Shown here: positions 51,030-59,916 of the stretch, one piece after another
Layout of the letters: the number at the start of each line of letters is the position of its first letter
How positions within the stretch are numbered: position 1 is the stretch's first letter
Origin: Dyadobacter diqingensis
GTDB lineage: Bacteria > Bacteroidota > Bacteroidia > Cytophagales > Spirosomataceae
Reading direction: 5' to 3'
Assembly: GCF_024220585.1 (NCBI RefSeq)
Contig: NZ_JAMXKF010000008.1
Coordinates: 124,001-188,000 of the forward strand
DNA length: 64,000 nt
Made by a program: the position numbers and the translations under genes
Notes under the pieces: model-generated
What the model was told of the DNA's origin: nothing
What the model saw: only the letters and a program-made list of their open reading frames with translations
Database searches by the model: none

Positions 51030-52085
51030 TTAGTTTTTAACCCGGTTCAGTCCCATCATTTTTAGCATCCAGTCAGGCAGCGGTTTCTGATGTTTTCTTT
51101 TCTGAATATCCAGGAACCAGCCGATTTTTTTCAGGATCGGAAGTTTGTGTGTCTCCACCATTTCTATCAAAGTCCCGTCCGGGTCTTCAACATAAGCAAA
51201 ACGGCCTGCCGCTGACTCCATCCCGAAGGACGATTCGCTATCAACGGTAAACTTGTAGCCTTGGGACTGCATTTTTGTTTTCAATGTGGTCAGATCCAGC
51301 GCGTCGAAACATAAATGGATATAACCGCAGTCGCCCCAGAATCGGTTTTCAAAAAGTTTCTTTGGCGTACGGTCCAGTGCCTGGATCAGCTCAATCTGAA
51401 TATTTCCCAAAAGCTTACTGAATGCGCCTTCCGGGGTGAAGTTTTTTCTCAACAATACACGACGGAAACGTTGTCCGGCGATGGAAGTCGGCAAATCTTC
51501 AAAAACGCCCGTTTTATCATAAACAACTTCCAGGTTCTGGATAAGCGTCTGATAAAACAAGATAGATTTCTGAACATCCGTTACTCCCACAACCACACCA
51601 GCCACGCCACCGACGGGTTTGCCCGTGCTTTGAAACCAGGACGTGTCGCTGGTGATCTGGAAAATATTTCCGTAAGGATCATTTCCCCAGAAACCCTCTC
51701 CTTCCGGTAATGACACCAACGGCCCGACAGCCTCTTTGGATTGTGCTTTCACCCAGGCGTGCGCCTTTTTTACATCCGGTGCTTTGAAACGGATCGCGTT
51801 AATCCCCAGATCGCCCAATTCCAGTTTAAAATTAGCGGGTTGAGAAACACGGCTTGTGAACGACCAGATTTCAAGACCACCGCCGCCAGCCAGATTTAGT
51901 GCCAGCGCAGCATGTCTCTGATGCACTGTTCCTCCCGTGTAGGGTGTCATTAACGGAGCTTCGGCTTTGTCGTCGAAAACGGGAACGTCAAATCCAAGAA
52001 TCCGGCGATACCATTGCCAGGCTTCGGGAACGTTTTGGACACCAAGACCCACTTGTTGTATTCCGGAAATAAGTGCAGCACTCAT
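51030..52085 (-). CDS. Double VOC-domain protein (HPPD/glyoxalase superfamily)
   Basis: From the ATG at 52083-52085 (MSAALISGIQQVGLG; the open frame extends to 52226 but that start adds a 47-residue stretch unlike the family) the protein is 351 aa with two VOC domains: residues about 7-150 (GLGVQNVPEAWQWYRRILGF, then WGNDPYGNIFQI) and about 165-320 (GVVVGVTDVQKSILFYQTL, YVEDPDGTLIEMVETHKLP). Metal ligands of a type seen in dioxygenases (His/Glu at strand ends) are plausible, but it is not HPPD by length. Substrate unknown; possibly an extradiol-type or glyoxalase-like enzyme. Confidence 0.75.
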   Translation of the reverse strand: MSAALISGIQQVGLGVQNVPEAWQWYRRILGFDVPVFDDKAEAPLMTPYTGGTVHQRHAALALNLAGGGGLEIWSFTSRVSQPANFKLELGDLGINAIRFKAPDVKKAHAWVKAQSKEAVGPLVSLPEGEGFWGNDPYGNIFQITSDTSWFQSTGKPVGGVAGVVVGVTDVQKSILFYQTLIQNLEVVYDKTGVFEDLPTSIAGQRFRRVLLRKNFTPEGAFSKLLGNIQIELIQALDRTPKKLFENRFWGDCGYIHLCFDALDLTTLKTKMQSQGYKFTVDSESSFGMESAAGRFAYVEDPDGTLIEMVETHKLPILKKIGWFLDIQKRKHQKPLPDWMLKMMGLNRVKN

Positions 52086-52385
52086 GAGGGCATTATATTT
52101 TTTAATATGTAAGACAAAAGTTTCAGAATAGCCGGGATTTGGATGCTCCCGTGGCCTAACAAACCGCAATTTTACAAAATAAAAAAGTAAGTAAGACTGA
52201 GAATAATAATAATTGCTTGCTGACAAGCAACTGTTTGCGGTATTTATACCGTAGCTGATCTTGTATTTGTAATCTTTTTGATATTAAACGGTATACACTG
52301 ATTTTAAAAAACGACGTTTTCAAATGTAGGGAACTAACTACGCCGATAGCTGTTTTCTGAATAATGACCTTAACTCCTGACAAAT

Positions 52386-52823
52386 ATGATTTCACTGGTC
52401 TTCGTATTTTTAATCAATATTTTTGCGCTGTTGTCACAGGATTCCGGGAGGTCGCCGGAAAGTGTGGAAATGACCCGGGCGGCAGAAAGTAAAAACAGGT
52501 TCATCGTGTTTTCTGGCTCCGACTGGTGCAAAGGCTGCATTCAGTTCCGGAAAAAGGTTTTGAGTGATCCATCCTTCGAATCTTTTGCGAAGGAAAATCT
52601 TGAAATTGTCGTGGCAGATTTCCCGCAGCGAACGAAACTTTCCAAAGATATTGTCGCGCAAAATGAAGCGCTGGCAGAAAAATATAACCCCAAAGGTGTC
52701 TTTCCTAATCTGGTACTCGTCTCATCCGATGGCAGTCATTTTGAAATTGTAAAATACAATAACCAGACGCCGCAGGAATTTGTCAGCGAATTGAAAACCC
52801 GTTTACAGCATTTAAATGGATGA
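52386..52823 (+). CDS. Exported thioredoxin-fold protein (CxxC), first gene of ApbE-DUF4266-DUF3570 operon
   Basis: The 145-aa protein has a hydrophobic N-terminal signal (MISLVFVFLINIFALLSQD) and a thioredoxin-like domain with SGSDWCKGCIQFRKKVLSD, that is a CKGC active site, and the cis-Pro region KGVFPNLVLVSSDG. It is probably a periplasmic thiol reductase/isomerase. Its stop overlaps the start of the ApbE gene by 8 nt (ATGGATGA), indicating translational coupling. In the operon it could reduce the cysteines of the downstream Cys-containing DUF4266 lipoprotein (inference). Confidence 0.85.
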   Translation: MISLVFVFLINIFALLSQDSGRSPESVEMTRAAESKNRFIVFSGSDWCKGCIQFRKKVLSDPSFESFAKENLEIVVADFPQRTKLSKDIVAQNEALAEKYNPKGVFPNLVLVSSDGSHFEIVKYNNQTPQEFVSELKTRLQHLNG

Positions 52824-53745
52824 GTTCAGGCTGGCCGAAAAGCTAATGGGTTCTGCCTTTGAATTAATCATCAGAGACACGGATAAAACGCGTGCCGAAA
52901 CAATGCTGCTCGAAGGCCGGAATGAAATAAAGAGGCTGGAAAACCTGCTGACGGAATTTGACCCATTGTCTTACACCTCGCAGCTAAATATAAATGCCGG
53001 AATTAAACCAGTTCAGGTTGATGCAGAAGTTTACCAGCTGATCGGGCGCTGTATTGGTCTGTCGAATCTTACGCAAGGCGCCTTTGATATTTCTGTGGGG
53101 CCTCTCAAAAAGTTATACAATTTCAAAAATGAGAGTTTTACCTTCCCTGAGAAAAGTGCAGTAAAAAAGGCGCTTTCGCTGGTGGGATTTCAGCACATTT
53201 CGCTTCGTGATGATCACCATGTTTTTCTGAAAAAGAAAGGAATGCATATCAGTTTTGCGGCTGTTGGGAAGGGATATGCGGCAGATCAGGTAAAAAAGCT
53301 GTGGCAGGAAAAAGGGGTCAGTCATGGTGTTATTAACGCCAGTGGCGACCTGACCGTAATCGGGCAAAAATCGGATGAGCAGCCCTGGCAGATCGGTATC
53401 GCCAATCCTGATGCGACGCGTGAAGTGCTGTGTTATCTGCCCGTTGAAAATGCCTCTGTTGCTACGTCCGGTGACTACGAACAATTTTTTATGCGCGGAG
53501 GAAACCGTTATGCCCATACCATCGACCCGCGAACGGGGAAACCGGTGACCGGTATCAAAAGCGTATCGGTGGTTAGTCCGGGAGCTGAGCTTTGCGATGC
53601 GCTGGCCACGGCCGTTTTCGTGATGGGTATTGAGGTGGGTATCCATTTTATTAACCAGCTTCCGAAAACCCATTGCCTGATTATTAATGATAAAAATGAA
53701 GTGTTTCACTCACGAAACCTTACCTTTAAACATGCGGAGAACTAA
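52816..53745 (+). CDS. FAD:protein FMN transferase (ApbE family), cytosolic-looking
   Basis: The 309-aa protein has the ApbE fold: LMGSAFELIIRD, QGAFDISVGPL, ISFAAVGKGYAADQ, INASGDL, the FAD/Mg-binding HTIDPRTGKPV and DALATAVFVMG. ApbE moves FMN from FAD to Thr/Ser of target proteins. No signal peptide or lipobox is seen: the N-terminus MDEFRLAEKLMGSAF begins almost directly with the catalytic domain, while most ApbE are exported. It overlaps the thioredoxin gene by 8 nt and the DUF4266 gene by 14 nt, so it belongs to one operon. A DUF4266 substrate is inferred. Confidence 0.88.
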   Translation: MDEFRLAEKLMGSAFELIIRDTDKTRAETMLLEGRNEIKRLENLLTEFDPLSYTSQLNINAGIKPVQVDAEVYQLIGRCIGLSNLTQGAFDISVGPLKKLYNFKNESFTFPEKSAVKKALSLVGFQHISLRDDHHVFLKKKGMHISFAAVGKGYAADQVKKLWQEKGVSHGVINASGDLTVIGQKSDEQPWQIGIANPDATREVLCYLPVENASVATSGDYEQFFMRGGNRYAHTIDPRTGKPVTGIKSVSVVSPGAELCDALATAVFVMGIEVGIHFINQLPKTHCLIINDKNEVFHSRNLTFKHAEN

Positions 53746-53956
53746 AATATATTGTTTGTTTGCCGGATTAATCCTGATGTTTGGCGGGTTCAGCTGCCAG
53801 GCTGTCAAGCCTTATCAACGTGTTTATATCAACGACCCTGAAATGCAAATGGGCAGCAATGCAGGGAAAAAATTTGAGGAATACGTGGAAAGTATCCGGG
53901 AAGGGGCCACGCAGGCTGCCGGGACAAAATCAAGCGGTGGATGCGGATGTAATTAG
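53732..53956 (+). CDS. DUF4266 small lipoprotein ending in GGCGCN
   Basis: From the ATG at 53732 the protein is 74 aa (an ATG at 53687 gives 15 residues inside the ApbE gene and spoils the signal). A lipoprotein signal ends GGFSC (Cys22), then VKPYQRVYINDPEMQM, EEYVESIREGATQAAG and the final GGCGCN with Cys71 and Cys73. This is the DUF4266 layout. The EGAT segment resembles part of the ApbE flavinylation consensus (D-G-x-S/T-x-A-T), but the position of the target Thr is Ala63; Thr60 and Thr65 are nearby. Function unknown; a redox lipoprotein is inferred from the operon. Confidence 0.83.
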   Translation: MRRTKIYCLFAGLILMFGGFSCQAVKPYQRVYINDPEMQMGSNAGKKFEEYVESIREGATQAAGTKSSGGCGCN

Positions 53957-53964
53957 CCTATTTT

Positions 53965-55173
53965 ATGAAAAAACGATTTTTACTTGCAGGATTACTCAGT
54001 GCATTTTTACTCAAAGCAAAAGCCCAGACTTCCGATAGCTCTTACCAGAAAAGTACGTTATCAAAAACGGAAGTTGAGCTTGTATACAATCATTACATTC
54101 AGGATGGACATAATTCGGCCGTAACGGGCGGGATCGGGACAGAAAAGCTGACGGTTTATTCTCCCTCCGTTCGTATCGGTCATACCTTCAAGGAATATAA
54201 CACCATCCGTTTTGTCGGCGGAGTCGACATTATCAGCTCGGCTTCTGTGGATAATATCGATTTTGTGATGTCTTCGGCGTCCAGTCGTGATGCCCGTTCT
54301 TATGGTAATCTGAACTATCAGCGGCAACTGAAAAAGAAAGATATCAGGCTGGGTATTGGTTCGGGCTTTTCGATTGAGTCGGATTACATGTCCATACCCG
54401 TTTTTGCTTCGGCGGAATATACAAATCCTGCTAAAACCAGGACTTATTCATTTGACTTTCAGGCTTATTTTGATGATTTGCGCTGGGGACGGCTTGATCC
54501 GGATTACCACAGACCGGTCAAGCTGATTTATCCGGTTGAGCTTCGCAACAAACAATGGTTTGATAATTACCGGCGCGAATCCTACAACTTTAAATTCGGG
54601 TTCACGCAGGTTATTAACCCAAGGCTCGTACTCGGCGTTTTTCCAGAGTTCGCTTATCAGCAGGGTTTGCTGGCTACGCCTTTTCACCGGGTTTATTTTA
54701 AAAATGATTCTCTGAAAGTGGAAAATCTGCCTGCTGACAGGTACAAGGTTCCTGTGGGTATCAGGCTGAATTATTTCATGGGAAGCCGGACGATACTGAA
54801 ACTGAACTATGGATTTTATTGGGACAGTTTTGATATCCAGGGTAATAGCATTGAGCTGGAAGCGGCGATCAAAACGTCACCGCAATGGACGATATCGCCT
54901 TTTTTCAGGTTCTATAATCAGTCGGGTTCATCCTATTTCAGGCCTTACAAGGAGCATTTGATTTCTGAAAAATATTATACTTCCGACTACGATCTTTCTT
55001 CTTTTCAAAGTTATAAGGCAGGGATTAATTTAAGATATCTGCCGTCGGCATATCTCACGAAAAGAATTTCATTCGATGAGTTAAATTTGAGGTACGGATT
55101 TTTCCACAGATCAAATGGCCTGAATGCACATATGATCACTTTGGCAGTTAAATTTGTGCGGGAAAAACGGTAA
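53965..55173 (+). CDS. DUF3570 outer-membrane beta-barrel protein
   Basis: The 402-aa protein has a signal peptide (MKKRFLLAGLLSAFLLKAKAQ) and repeated amphipathic strands with aromatic girdles (KTEVELVYNHYIQDG, LKLNYGFYWDSFDI, WTISPFFRFYNQ, MITLAVKFVREKR), matching the DUF3570 family that travels with DUF4266 and ApbE. It starts 8 nt after the DUF4266 stop. A barrel with a lipoprotein and redox enzymes in one operon suggests an outer-membrane complex or metal/flavin transfer device; its substrate is unknown. Confidence 0.83.
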   Translation: MKKRFLLAGLLSAFLLKAKAQTSDSSYQKSTLSKTEVELVYNHYIQDGHNSAVTGGIGTEKLTVYSPSVRIGHTFKEYNTIRFVGGVDIISSASVDNIDFVMSSASSRDARSYGNLNYQRQLKKKDIRLGIGSGFSIESDYMSIPVFASAEYTNPAKTRTYSFDFQAYFDDLRWGRLDPDYHRPVKLIYPVELRNKQWFDNYRRESYNFKFGFTQVINPRLVLGVFPEFAYQQGLLATPFHRVYFKNDSLKVENLPADRYKVPVGIRLNYFMGSRTILKLNYGFYWDSFDIQGNSIELEAAIKTSPQWTISPFFRFYNQSGSSYFRPYKEHLISEKYYTSDYDLSSFQSYKAGINLRYLPSAYLTKRISFDELNLRYGFFHRSNGLNAHMITLAVKFVREKR

Positions 55174-55344
55174 TTTTAGGGCGGCCGGGGTTCTGTAACA
55201 GGAAACTGATTGTTATGCTAATCATGCATAATTTGGCTTTGTGTTTCGGCATCGAGCCCAATAATAATTGCTCCAAATAATAATTTCCAAAATAATATAT
55301 TAAATTAGTTAATTATTCACGCATCCAATATGGCCTCATCATCG

Positions 55345-55352
55345 TATATTTG
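55345..55352 (+). promoter_or_regulatory. -7 element upstream of aroB
   Basis: TATATTTG is a full TAnnTTTG match 32 nt before the ATG at 55385, giving a short predicted leader. Confidence 0.45.
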
Positions 55353-55384
55353 ATGAGCATTGTATTTTTATTGAATTGATTAGA

Positions 55385-56419
55385 ATGACTCAGTCCGTAG
55401 TTTTAGCACCCATTACCGAAAGTTTACCAGCGTTTATTAGTTCAGCACAGTATTCGAAAGTGTTTGTTATTGCCGATTCCAATACCCGCAGGTATTGTTA
55501 TCCATTGATAAAGCCATTGTTGCCGAAACACAAATTAGTAACGGTGTCAAGTGGCGAAAAACACAAGGTAATGGCTACTTGCGAGACCATCTGGGAAAGC
55601 ATGACATCGGCTGAGCTTGACAGACATGCTTTGGTCATCAACATTGGCGGCGGTGTGATAGGGGATATGGGTGGTTTTTGTGCGGCAGTTTACAAACGCG
55701 GGATAGATTTTATTCAGATTCCAACTACGTTACTGTCACAGGTTGACGCGAGTGTAGGAGGTAAATTGGGAATTGATTTTCATGGTTTTAAGAATCATAT
55801 CGGTGTTTTTAATATTCCAAACAGTGTATTAATCGATCCGTTTTTTCTGAAAACCTTGTCTGAAAGGGAAATCCGTTCAGGTTTTGCGGAGATTATAAAA
55901 CATTGTCTGATTGCAGATGGAGAAAAGTGGAAGGTAATCAGTCACAATGATTTTGAAGAACAAAACTGGGCTGATCTGATTGCGCATTCCGTTAAGATCA
56001 AACAGAATATCGTGGATCAGGATCCTACGGAGAAGGGATTGAGAAAAATCCTGAACTTCGGGCACACATTGGGACATGCCGTTGAAACGTATTTTTTAGG
56101 TAAATCCGAGAGCGAAAGATTATTCCATGGGGAAGCAATTGCAGTAGGTATGATCATGGAAAGTTACCTCTCATTTAAAAGAGGGCTGATAGATCGGAAG
56201 ACATTGGTTGATATTGAGGAGTTTATCTTTGCTACTTATGGCAAGGTGCTCATAAGGCCTGAGGATGTGGAGCCAATCATAGCTTTAACCCGTCAGGACA
56301 AAAAGAACAGAGGAAGCGAAGTACGTTTTTCTCTTTTGGAAGGAGCCGGAAAGTGCGGTTACGACATTGCAGTGCCGGTTTCAGATATGCGTAAAGCAGT
56401 AGCTTATTATATGGGGTAG
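55385..56419 (+). CDS. aroB: 3-dehydroquinate synthase AroB
   Basis: The frame opens at TTG 55376 but the ATG at 55385 (MTQSVVLAPITESL) is preferred, giving 344 aa. AroB features are visible: NAD site INIGGGVIGDMGGFCAAVYKRGIDFIQIPTTLLSQVDASVGGK, GFAEIIKHCLIAD, and the metal ligands in LNFGHTLGHAVE and FHGEAIAVGM. It makes dehydroquinate in the shikimate pathway. Alternative sugar-phosphate cyclases (EVS, DOIS) share the fold, but motifs fit AroB. It stands alone between DUF3570 and a DUF4136 lipoprotein. Confidence 0.9.
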   Translation: MTQSVVLAPITESLPAFISSAQYSKVFVIADSNTRRYCYPLIKPLLPKHKLVTVSSGEKHKVMATCETIWESMTSAELDRHALVINIGGGVIGDMGGFCAAVYKRGIDFIQIPTTLLSQVDASVGGKLGIDFHGFKNHIGVFNIPNSVLIDPFFLKTLSEREIRSGFAEIIKHCLIADGEKWKVISHNDFEEQNWADLIAHSVKIKQNIVDQDPTEKGLRKILNFGHTLGHAVETYFLGKSESERLFHGEAIAVGMIMESYLSFKRGLIDRKTLVDIEEFIFATYGKVLIRPEDVEPIIALTRQDKKNRGSEVRFSLLEGAGKCGYDIAVPVSDMRKAVAYYMG

Positions 56420-56507
56420 TTCCAGGGCAGACGGACGGCATAAGCTATTGATGAGTGGGTTTTCAATATTAGAGTAACTATATCTATTTATAACCTGACA
56501 AAATGAA

Positions 56508-57083
56508 ATGCTTATGCTGAAGTCTATTAAACCTTATGCCGCTTTATTAGTGATATTGATATTAGCGGGTTGCTCGAGTGGTCGTAAAGTATTTGTGGAA
56601 CATGACTACAGTTATGAAACAAATTTCAAAGATTATTCCTCTTATACATTTTTGGAATGTGAGCGCGATACAAATAATCTTTGTACAGAAATTTATGAGG
56701 CAATCCGTCGTCAGATGCAGGTAAGGGGCTACAAGCTTACCGCTGAAAAACCTACACTATTAGTAAACTATGGTATTTTCTATGATAACCTGCGTTATCA
56801 GGGATATATGCAGCCCGTGATCAAAAACTGGGTGGATACAGAGAACGATGGTTTCCGATATGAGCCGATTAAGTATGCGCTGGATAAGGGCACGTTAATC
56901 GTTTCGCTGATCGATGCAGAAAGTGATCAGGTGGTATGGAGAGGTTATGCTTCGGGCATTTTCAAGGGTGTTGAAAACTCAAACAACCATTACCGGAGTG
57001 TGGTGAGAAGGATTTTTGATCAGTATCCGCTGTTTGCAAAAGGATATGATCCGAGAAGATATTCAGAACAAGTAGGACGATAA
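56508..57083 (+). CDS. DUF4136 domain lipoprotein
   Basis: The 191-aa protein has lipobox Cys (ILAGCSSGR, Cys24 from the first ATG; Met3 at 56514 is also possible). The body shows FVEHDYSYETNFKDYSSYTFLE, the conserved opening of DUF4136, IYEAIRRQMQVRGYKLTAEKPTLLVNYGI and VVWRGYASGIFKG. DUF4136 is a small envelope family of unknown function. Its transcript ends at the hairpin shared with mraY. Confidence 0.85.
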   Translation: MLMLKSIKPYAALLVILILAGCSSGRKVFVEHDYSYETNFKDYSSYTFLECERDTNNLCTEIYEAIRRQMQVRGYKLTAEKPTLLVNYGIFYDNLRYQGYMQPVIKNWVDTENDGFRYEPIKYALDKGTLIVSLIDAESDQVVWRGYASGIFKGVENSNNHYRSVVRRIFDQYPLFAKGYDPRRYSEQVGR

Positions 57084-57100
57084 GTACCCCGAAAAAGAAG

Positions 57101-57137
57101 AAAAGCGTTCATGGAAAAATCTCCGTGAACGCTTTTT
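57101..57137. terminator. Bidirectional terminator between DUF4136 gene and mraY
   Basis: AAAAGCGTTCA (57101-57111) pairs with TGAACGCTTTT (57126-57136); inner GGA/TCC extend it. T run to 57137. It also ends the division/murein operon on the minus strand. Confidence 0.88.
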
Positions 57138-57141
57138 ATTT

Positions 57142-58356
57142 TTATCTCAGTTTCAAAGTTGCCAGTGTCAGAATGGCGAGGATAATTCCGACGATCCAGA
57201 AGCGGGTTACAATTTTTGCTTCGTGCAAACCCTTTTTCTGGTAATGGTGGTGAAGCGGAGACATGAGCAGTATTCGCCTGCCTTCGCCGAATTTCTTTTT
57301 CGTATACTTAAAATAGCTGACTTGTGTGATCACGGAGACGAGCTCGGAAAGGAAAACGCCGCACAAAATCGGGATCATCAATTCTTTCCGGATGGCCAAC
57401 GCTACTACGGCAATAACGCCCCCAAGCATCAAACTTCCTGTATCTCCCATGAAAACCTGCGCTGGATAGGCATTGTACCAGAGAAACCCGACACAGGCCC
57501 CGACAAAAGCAGCACAGAAAATCACAAGTTCTCCCGAATTGGGAATATACATGATGTTCAGGTACTGAGAGAATTTTGTATTACCAGACAAGTAAGCCAG
57601 TACGCCCAGCGCAAGGGCTATAATCCCTGAAATCCCTGCTGCCAAACCGTCAATTCCGTCGGTAATGTTGGCGCCGTTGGATACGGCCGTGATAATGAAA
57701 ATAGCAATGATGGTGTAGATAACCCAGGTATACTCCTCTGGAAGCCATCCAAAAAGCAGCGTTCTGTAATCAAACTCGTTGTTTTTGAAAAACGGCAGGG
57801 TCGTTACAGTCGGATGTACCAAATCTTTGTACCGCTGCACTTCTCCAAGGGATGAGCTTAAAAGCGGCTGTTCGTATATCCGGATTTTGACGTGGTCGTT
57901 AAAAGATAGTGTTAAGCCCACGATAAGCCCGAGTCCGACCTGACCGACAATTTTAAACCGTCCGTGCAGACCTTCCTTATTATTTTTGAATTTCTTAAGA
58001 TAATCGTCGATAAACCCGATCATGCCTGTCCATACAGCAGTAATAAGCAGCAGCACGATATAGACATTGGATAGTTTGGCGAACAGCAATACCGGAATCA
58101 GCAAGGATGCCAGAATGATAAACCCACCCATGGTTGGTGTGCCTGCTTTTTCCATTTGACCTTCCAAACCCAGATCACGGATCGACTCACCAACCTGTTG
58201 TCTGCGCAGGAAGTTGATGATCCATTTTCCGTAGGTGGCTGCAATGAATAAAGACAGCACCGTAGCACCGAGTGCGCGGAAAGAAATGTATTGAAATACG
58301 CCCGCTCCGGGTATGTTAAATTGCTTGTCTAGGTAGTCGAATAGATAATAAAGCAT
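57142..58356 (-). CDS. mraY: Phospho-N-acetylmuramoyl-pentapeptide-transferase MraY
   Basis: The 404-aa integral protein catalyses transfer of phospho-MurNAc-pentapeptide to undecaprenyl phosphate (lipid I). Motifs: GTPTMGGFIILAS, MIGFIDDYLKK (catalytic DD), SNGANITDGIDGLAAG, VFMGDTGSLMLGG and PLHHHYQKKGLHEAKIV. It is longer than the 360-aa E. coli protein by an insertion in a periplasmic loop near residues 160-205, common in this phylum. It is the last gene of the division/murein cluster here. Confidence 0.96.
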   Translation of the reverse strand: MLYYLFDYLDKQFNIPGAGVFQYISFRALGATVLSLFIAATYGKWIINFLRRQQVGESIRDLGLEGQMEKAGTPTMGGFIILASLLIPVLLFAKLSNVYIVLLLITAVWTGMIGFIDDYLKKFKNNKEGLHGRFKIVGQVGLGLIVGLTLSFNDHVKIRIYEQPLLSSSLGEVQRYKDLVHPTVTTLPFFKNNEFDYRTLLFGWLPEEYTWVIYTIIAIFIITAVSNGANITDGIDGLAAGISGIIALALGVLAYLSGNTKFSQYLNIMYIPNSGELVIFCAAFVGACVGFLWYNAYPAQVFMGDTGSLMLGGVIAVVALAIRKELMIPILCGVFLSELVSVITQVSYFKYTKKKFGEGRRILLMSPLHHHYQKKGLHEAKIVTRFWIVGIILAILTLATLKLR

Positions 58357-58423
58357 GTAAAATCGTGATTAGCGCTTGCAAAGTTGACGTTTTCTCGCAG
58401 ACTACGCAACGTGTCCTGAATTT

Positions 58424-59908
58424 TTATTCTTTTTGGGAATGAAAACTAAAAAATGCCTCTCTCAACACCTGCCTGTCATCAAAGTCATGTTTTACGCCGC
58501 GGATCTCCTGATAAGTCTCATGGCCTTTACCGGCAATCAAAATAATATCTTCCGGATTGGCCTCGGCAACCGCCTTGAAAATGGCTTCATGACGGTCAGG
58601 AACTACGGTCGTGTTTTTATATTTTAAAGGCGGAACACCCTTAAGCATCTGATCCAGAATGTCCTGCGGCTCTTCATAACGCGGGTTGTCGGAAGTCAGA
58701 ATAACGCGTGTACTTAAATTGCAGGCGATTTCAGCCATTTTAGGTCTTTTGGCAGCGTCGCGGTTTCCTCCGCATCCAACAATCGTAATCACCTGCTCAT
58801 TGCCATGACGTAGATGTGCGATGGTCTGCAAAACATTTTCCAGGGCATCCGGCGTGTGTGCGTAGTCCACAATACCAACGATGTTATCAGCCGAATGAAT
58901 TTGTTCAAACCGGCCGGGAGGGCTGTTCAGATTGGACAATGCCGTCAGAACTTCCTCCGGCGACTCTCCAAGTGCCACTGCGGCTCCGTATACAGAAAGC
59001 AGGTTATAACCGTTAAATCGCCCGATAACCCGGAACCAGACCTCCTGGTTATTGATTTCCATGTGCATTCCGGTCAGCGTATCCGAAAGGATTTTTCCGT
59101 TATAGGTCGCGAGCGTTTGCAGCGAATAGGTTTCTATCCGTGCTTTTGTATTCTGAACCATTACCGAACCACGGCGGTCGTCGATATTGACGAGTGCAAA
59201 TGAGCCTTTCGGCAGCTGGTCGAAAAAGCCTTTCTTGGCGGCGATGTAATTATCAAAAGTTTTATGAAAATCGAGGTGATCATGGGTGATATTGGTGAAA
59301 ATTCCTCCCGCAAAACGCAATCCAGTAATCCGGTGCTGTGCAACGGAATGAGAGCTTACCTCCATAAACACGTGTGAACAGCCTTTTTCATGCATCAACG
59401 CCAGGAGCTCATTCAATGCAACAGCATCCGGCGTGGTATGCGTGGAGGGGATCACGTCGTCTTCAATCTGGTTCTGTACCGTAGATAACAATCCGCAACG
59501 ATAACCCAAAGCTCTGAAAAGTTGAAACAGGAATGTCGCGACCGAGGTTTTTCCATTGGTCCCCGTTACGCCTACCAGTGTAAGTTTTTTAGAGGGATGA
59601 TCGTAAAACGAAGCAGCAATGAAACCCATTGCCAGCGCTGAATCCTGAACCTGAATATAGGTGATTCCCTCTCTTGGCTGAGCAGGGAGGTCTTCGCATA
59701 AGATAGCCGATGCTCCAAGATCAGATGCGGTTTCAATGAACTGATGTCCGTCAACCTGTGTCCCCCTTAATGCAACAAACAGACTTCCGGGCAAAACACG
59801 CCTGGAATCGATAATGATTTTATTAACAACAACATCTCCGGACCCGTGAACTGTTACGCCTGCGATTCCGGCTATTAAACTATGAATTGGTTTTTGAATG
59901 CTTTCCAT
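58424..59908 (-). CDS. murE: UDP-MurNAc-tripeptide synthetase MurE (meso-DAP adding)
   Basis: The 494-aa Mur ligase has the ATP site VGVTGTNGKTSVATF, the catalytic Lys region YIAAKKGFFD, and DNPRYEEP, whose DNPR motif is typical of meso-diaminopimelate-specific MurE. It adds the third residue to UDP-MurNAc-dipeptide in the cytosol. Spacing to ftsI upstream is 8 nt and to mraY downstream 67 nt, consistent with one operon. Confidence 0.96.
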   Translation of the reverse strand: MESIQKPIHSLIAGIAGVTVHGSGDVVVNKIIIDSRRVLPGSLFVALRGTQVDGHQFIETASDLGASAILCEDLPAQPREGITYIQVQDSALAMGFIAASFYDHPSKKLTLVGVTGTNGKTSVATFLFQLFRALGYRCGLLSTVQNQIEDDVIPSTHTTPDAVALNELLALMHEKGCSHVFMEVSSHSVAQHRITGLRFAGGIFTNITHDHLDFHKTFDNYIAAKKGFFDQLPKGSFALVNIDDRRGSVMVQNTKARIETYSLQTLATYNGKILSDTLTGMHMEINNQEVWFRVIGRFNGYNLLSVYGAAVALGESPEEVLTALSNLNSPPGRFEQIHSADNIVGIVDYAHTPDALENVLQTIAHLRHGNEQVITIVGCGGNRDAAKRPKMAEIACNLSTRVILTSDNPRYEEPQDILDQMLKGVPPLKYKNTTVVPDRHEAIFKAVAEANPEDIILIAGKGHETYQEIRGVKHDFDDRQVLREAFFSFHSQKE

Positions 59909-59916
59909 TGATGGAT

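Noticed and set aside
52086..52226. N-terminal extension of the VOC protein
   Set aside because: The extra 47 residues are unlike VOC proteins, and the ATG at 52085 fits the domain start.
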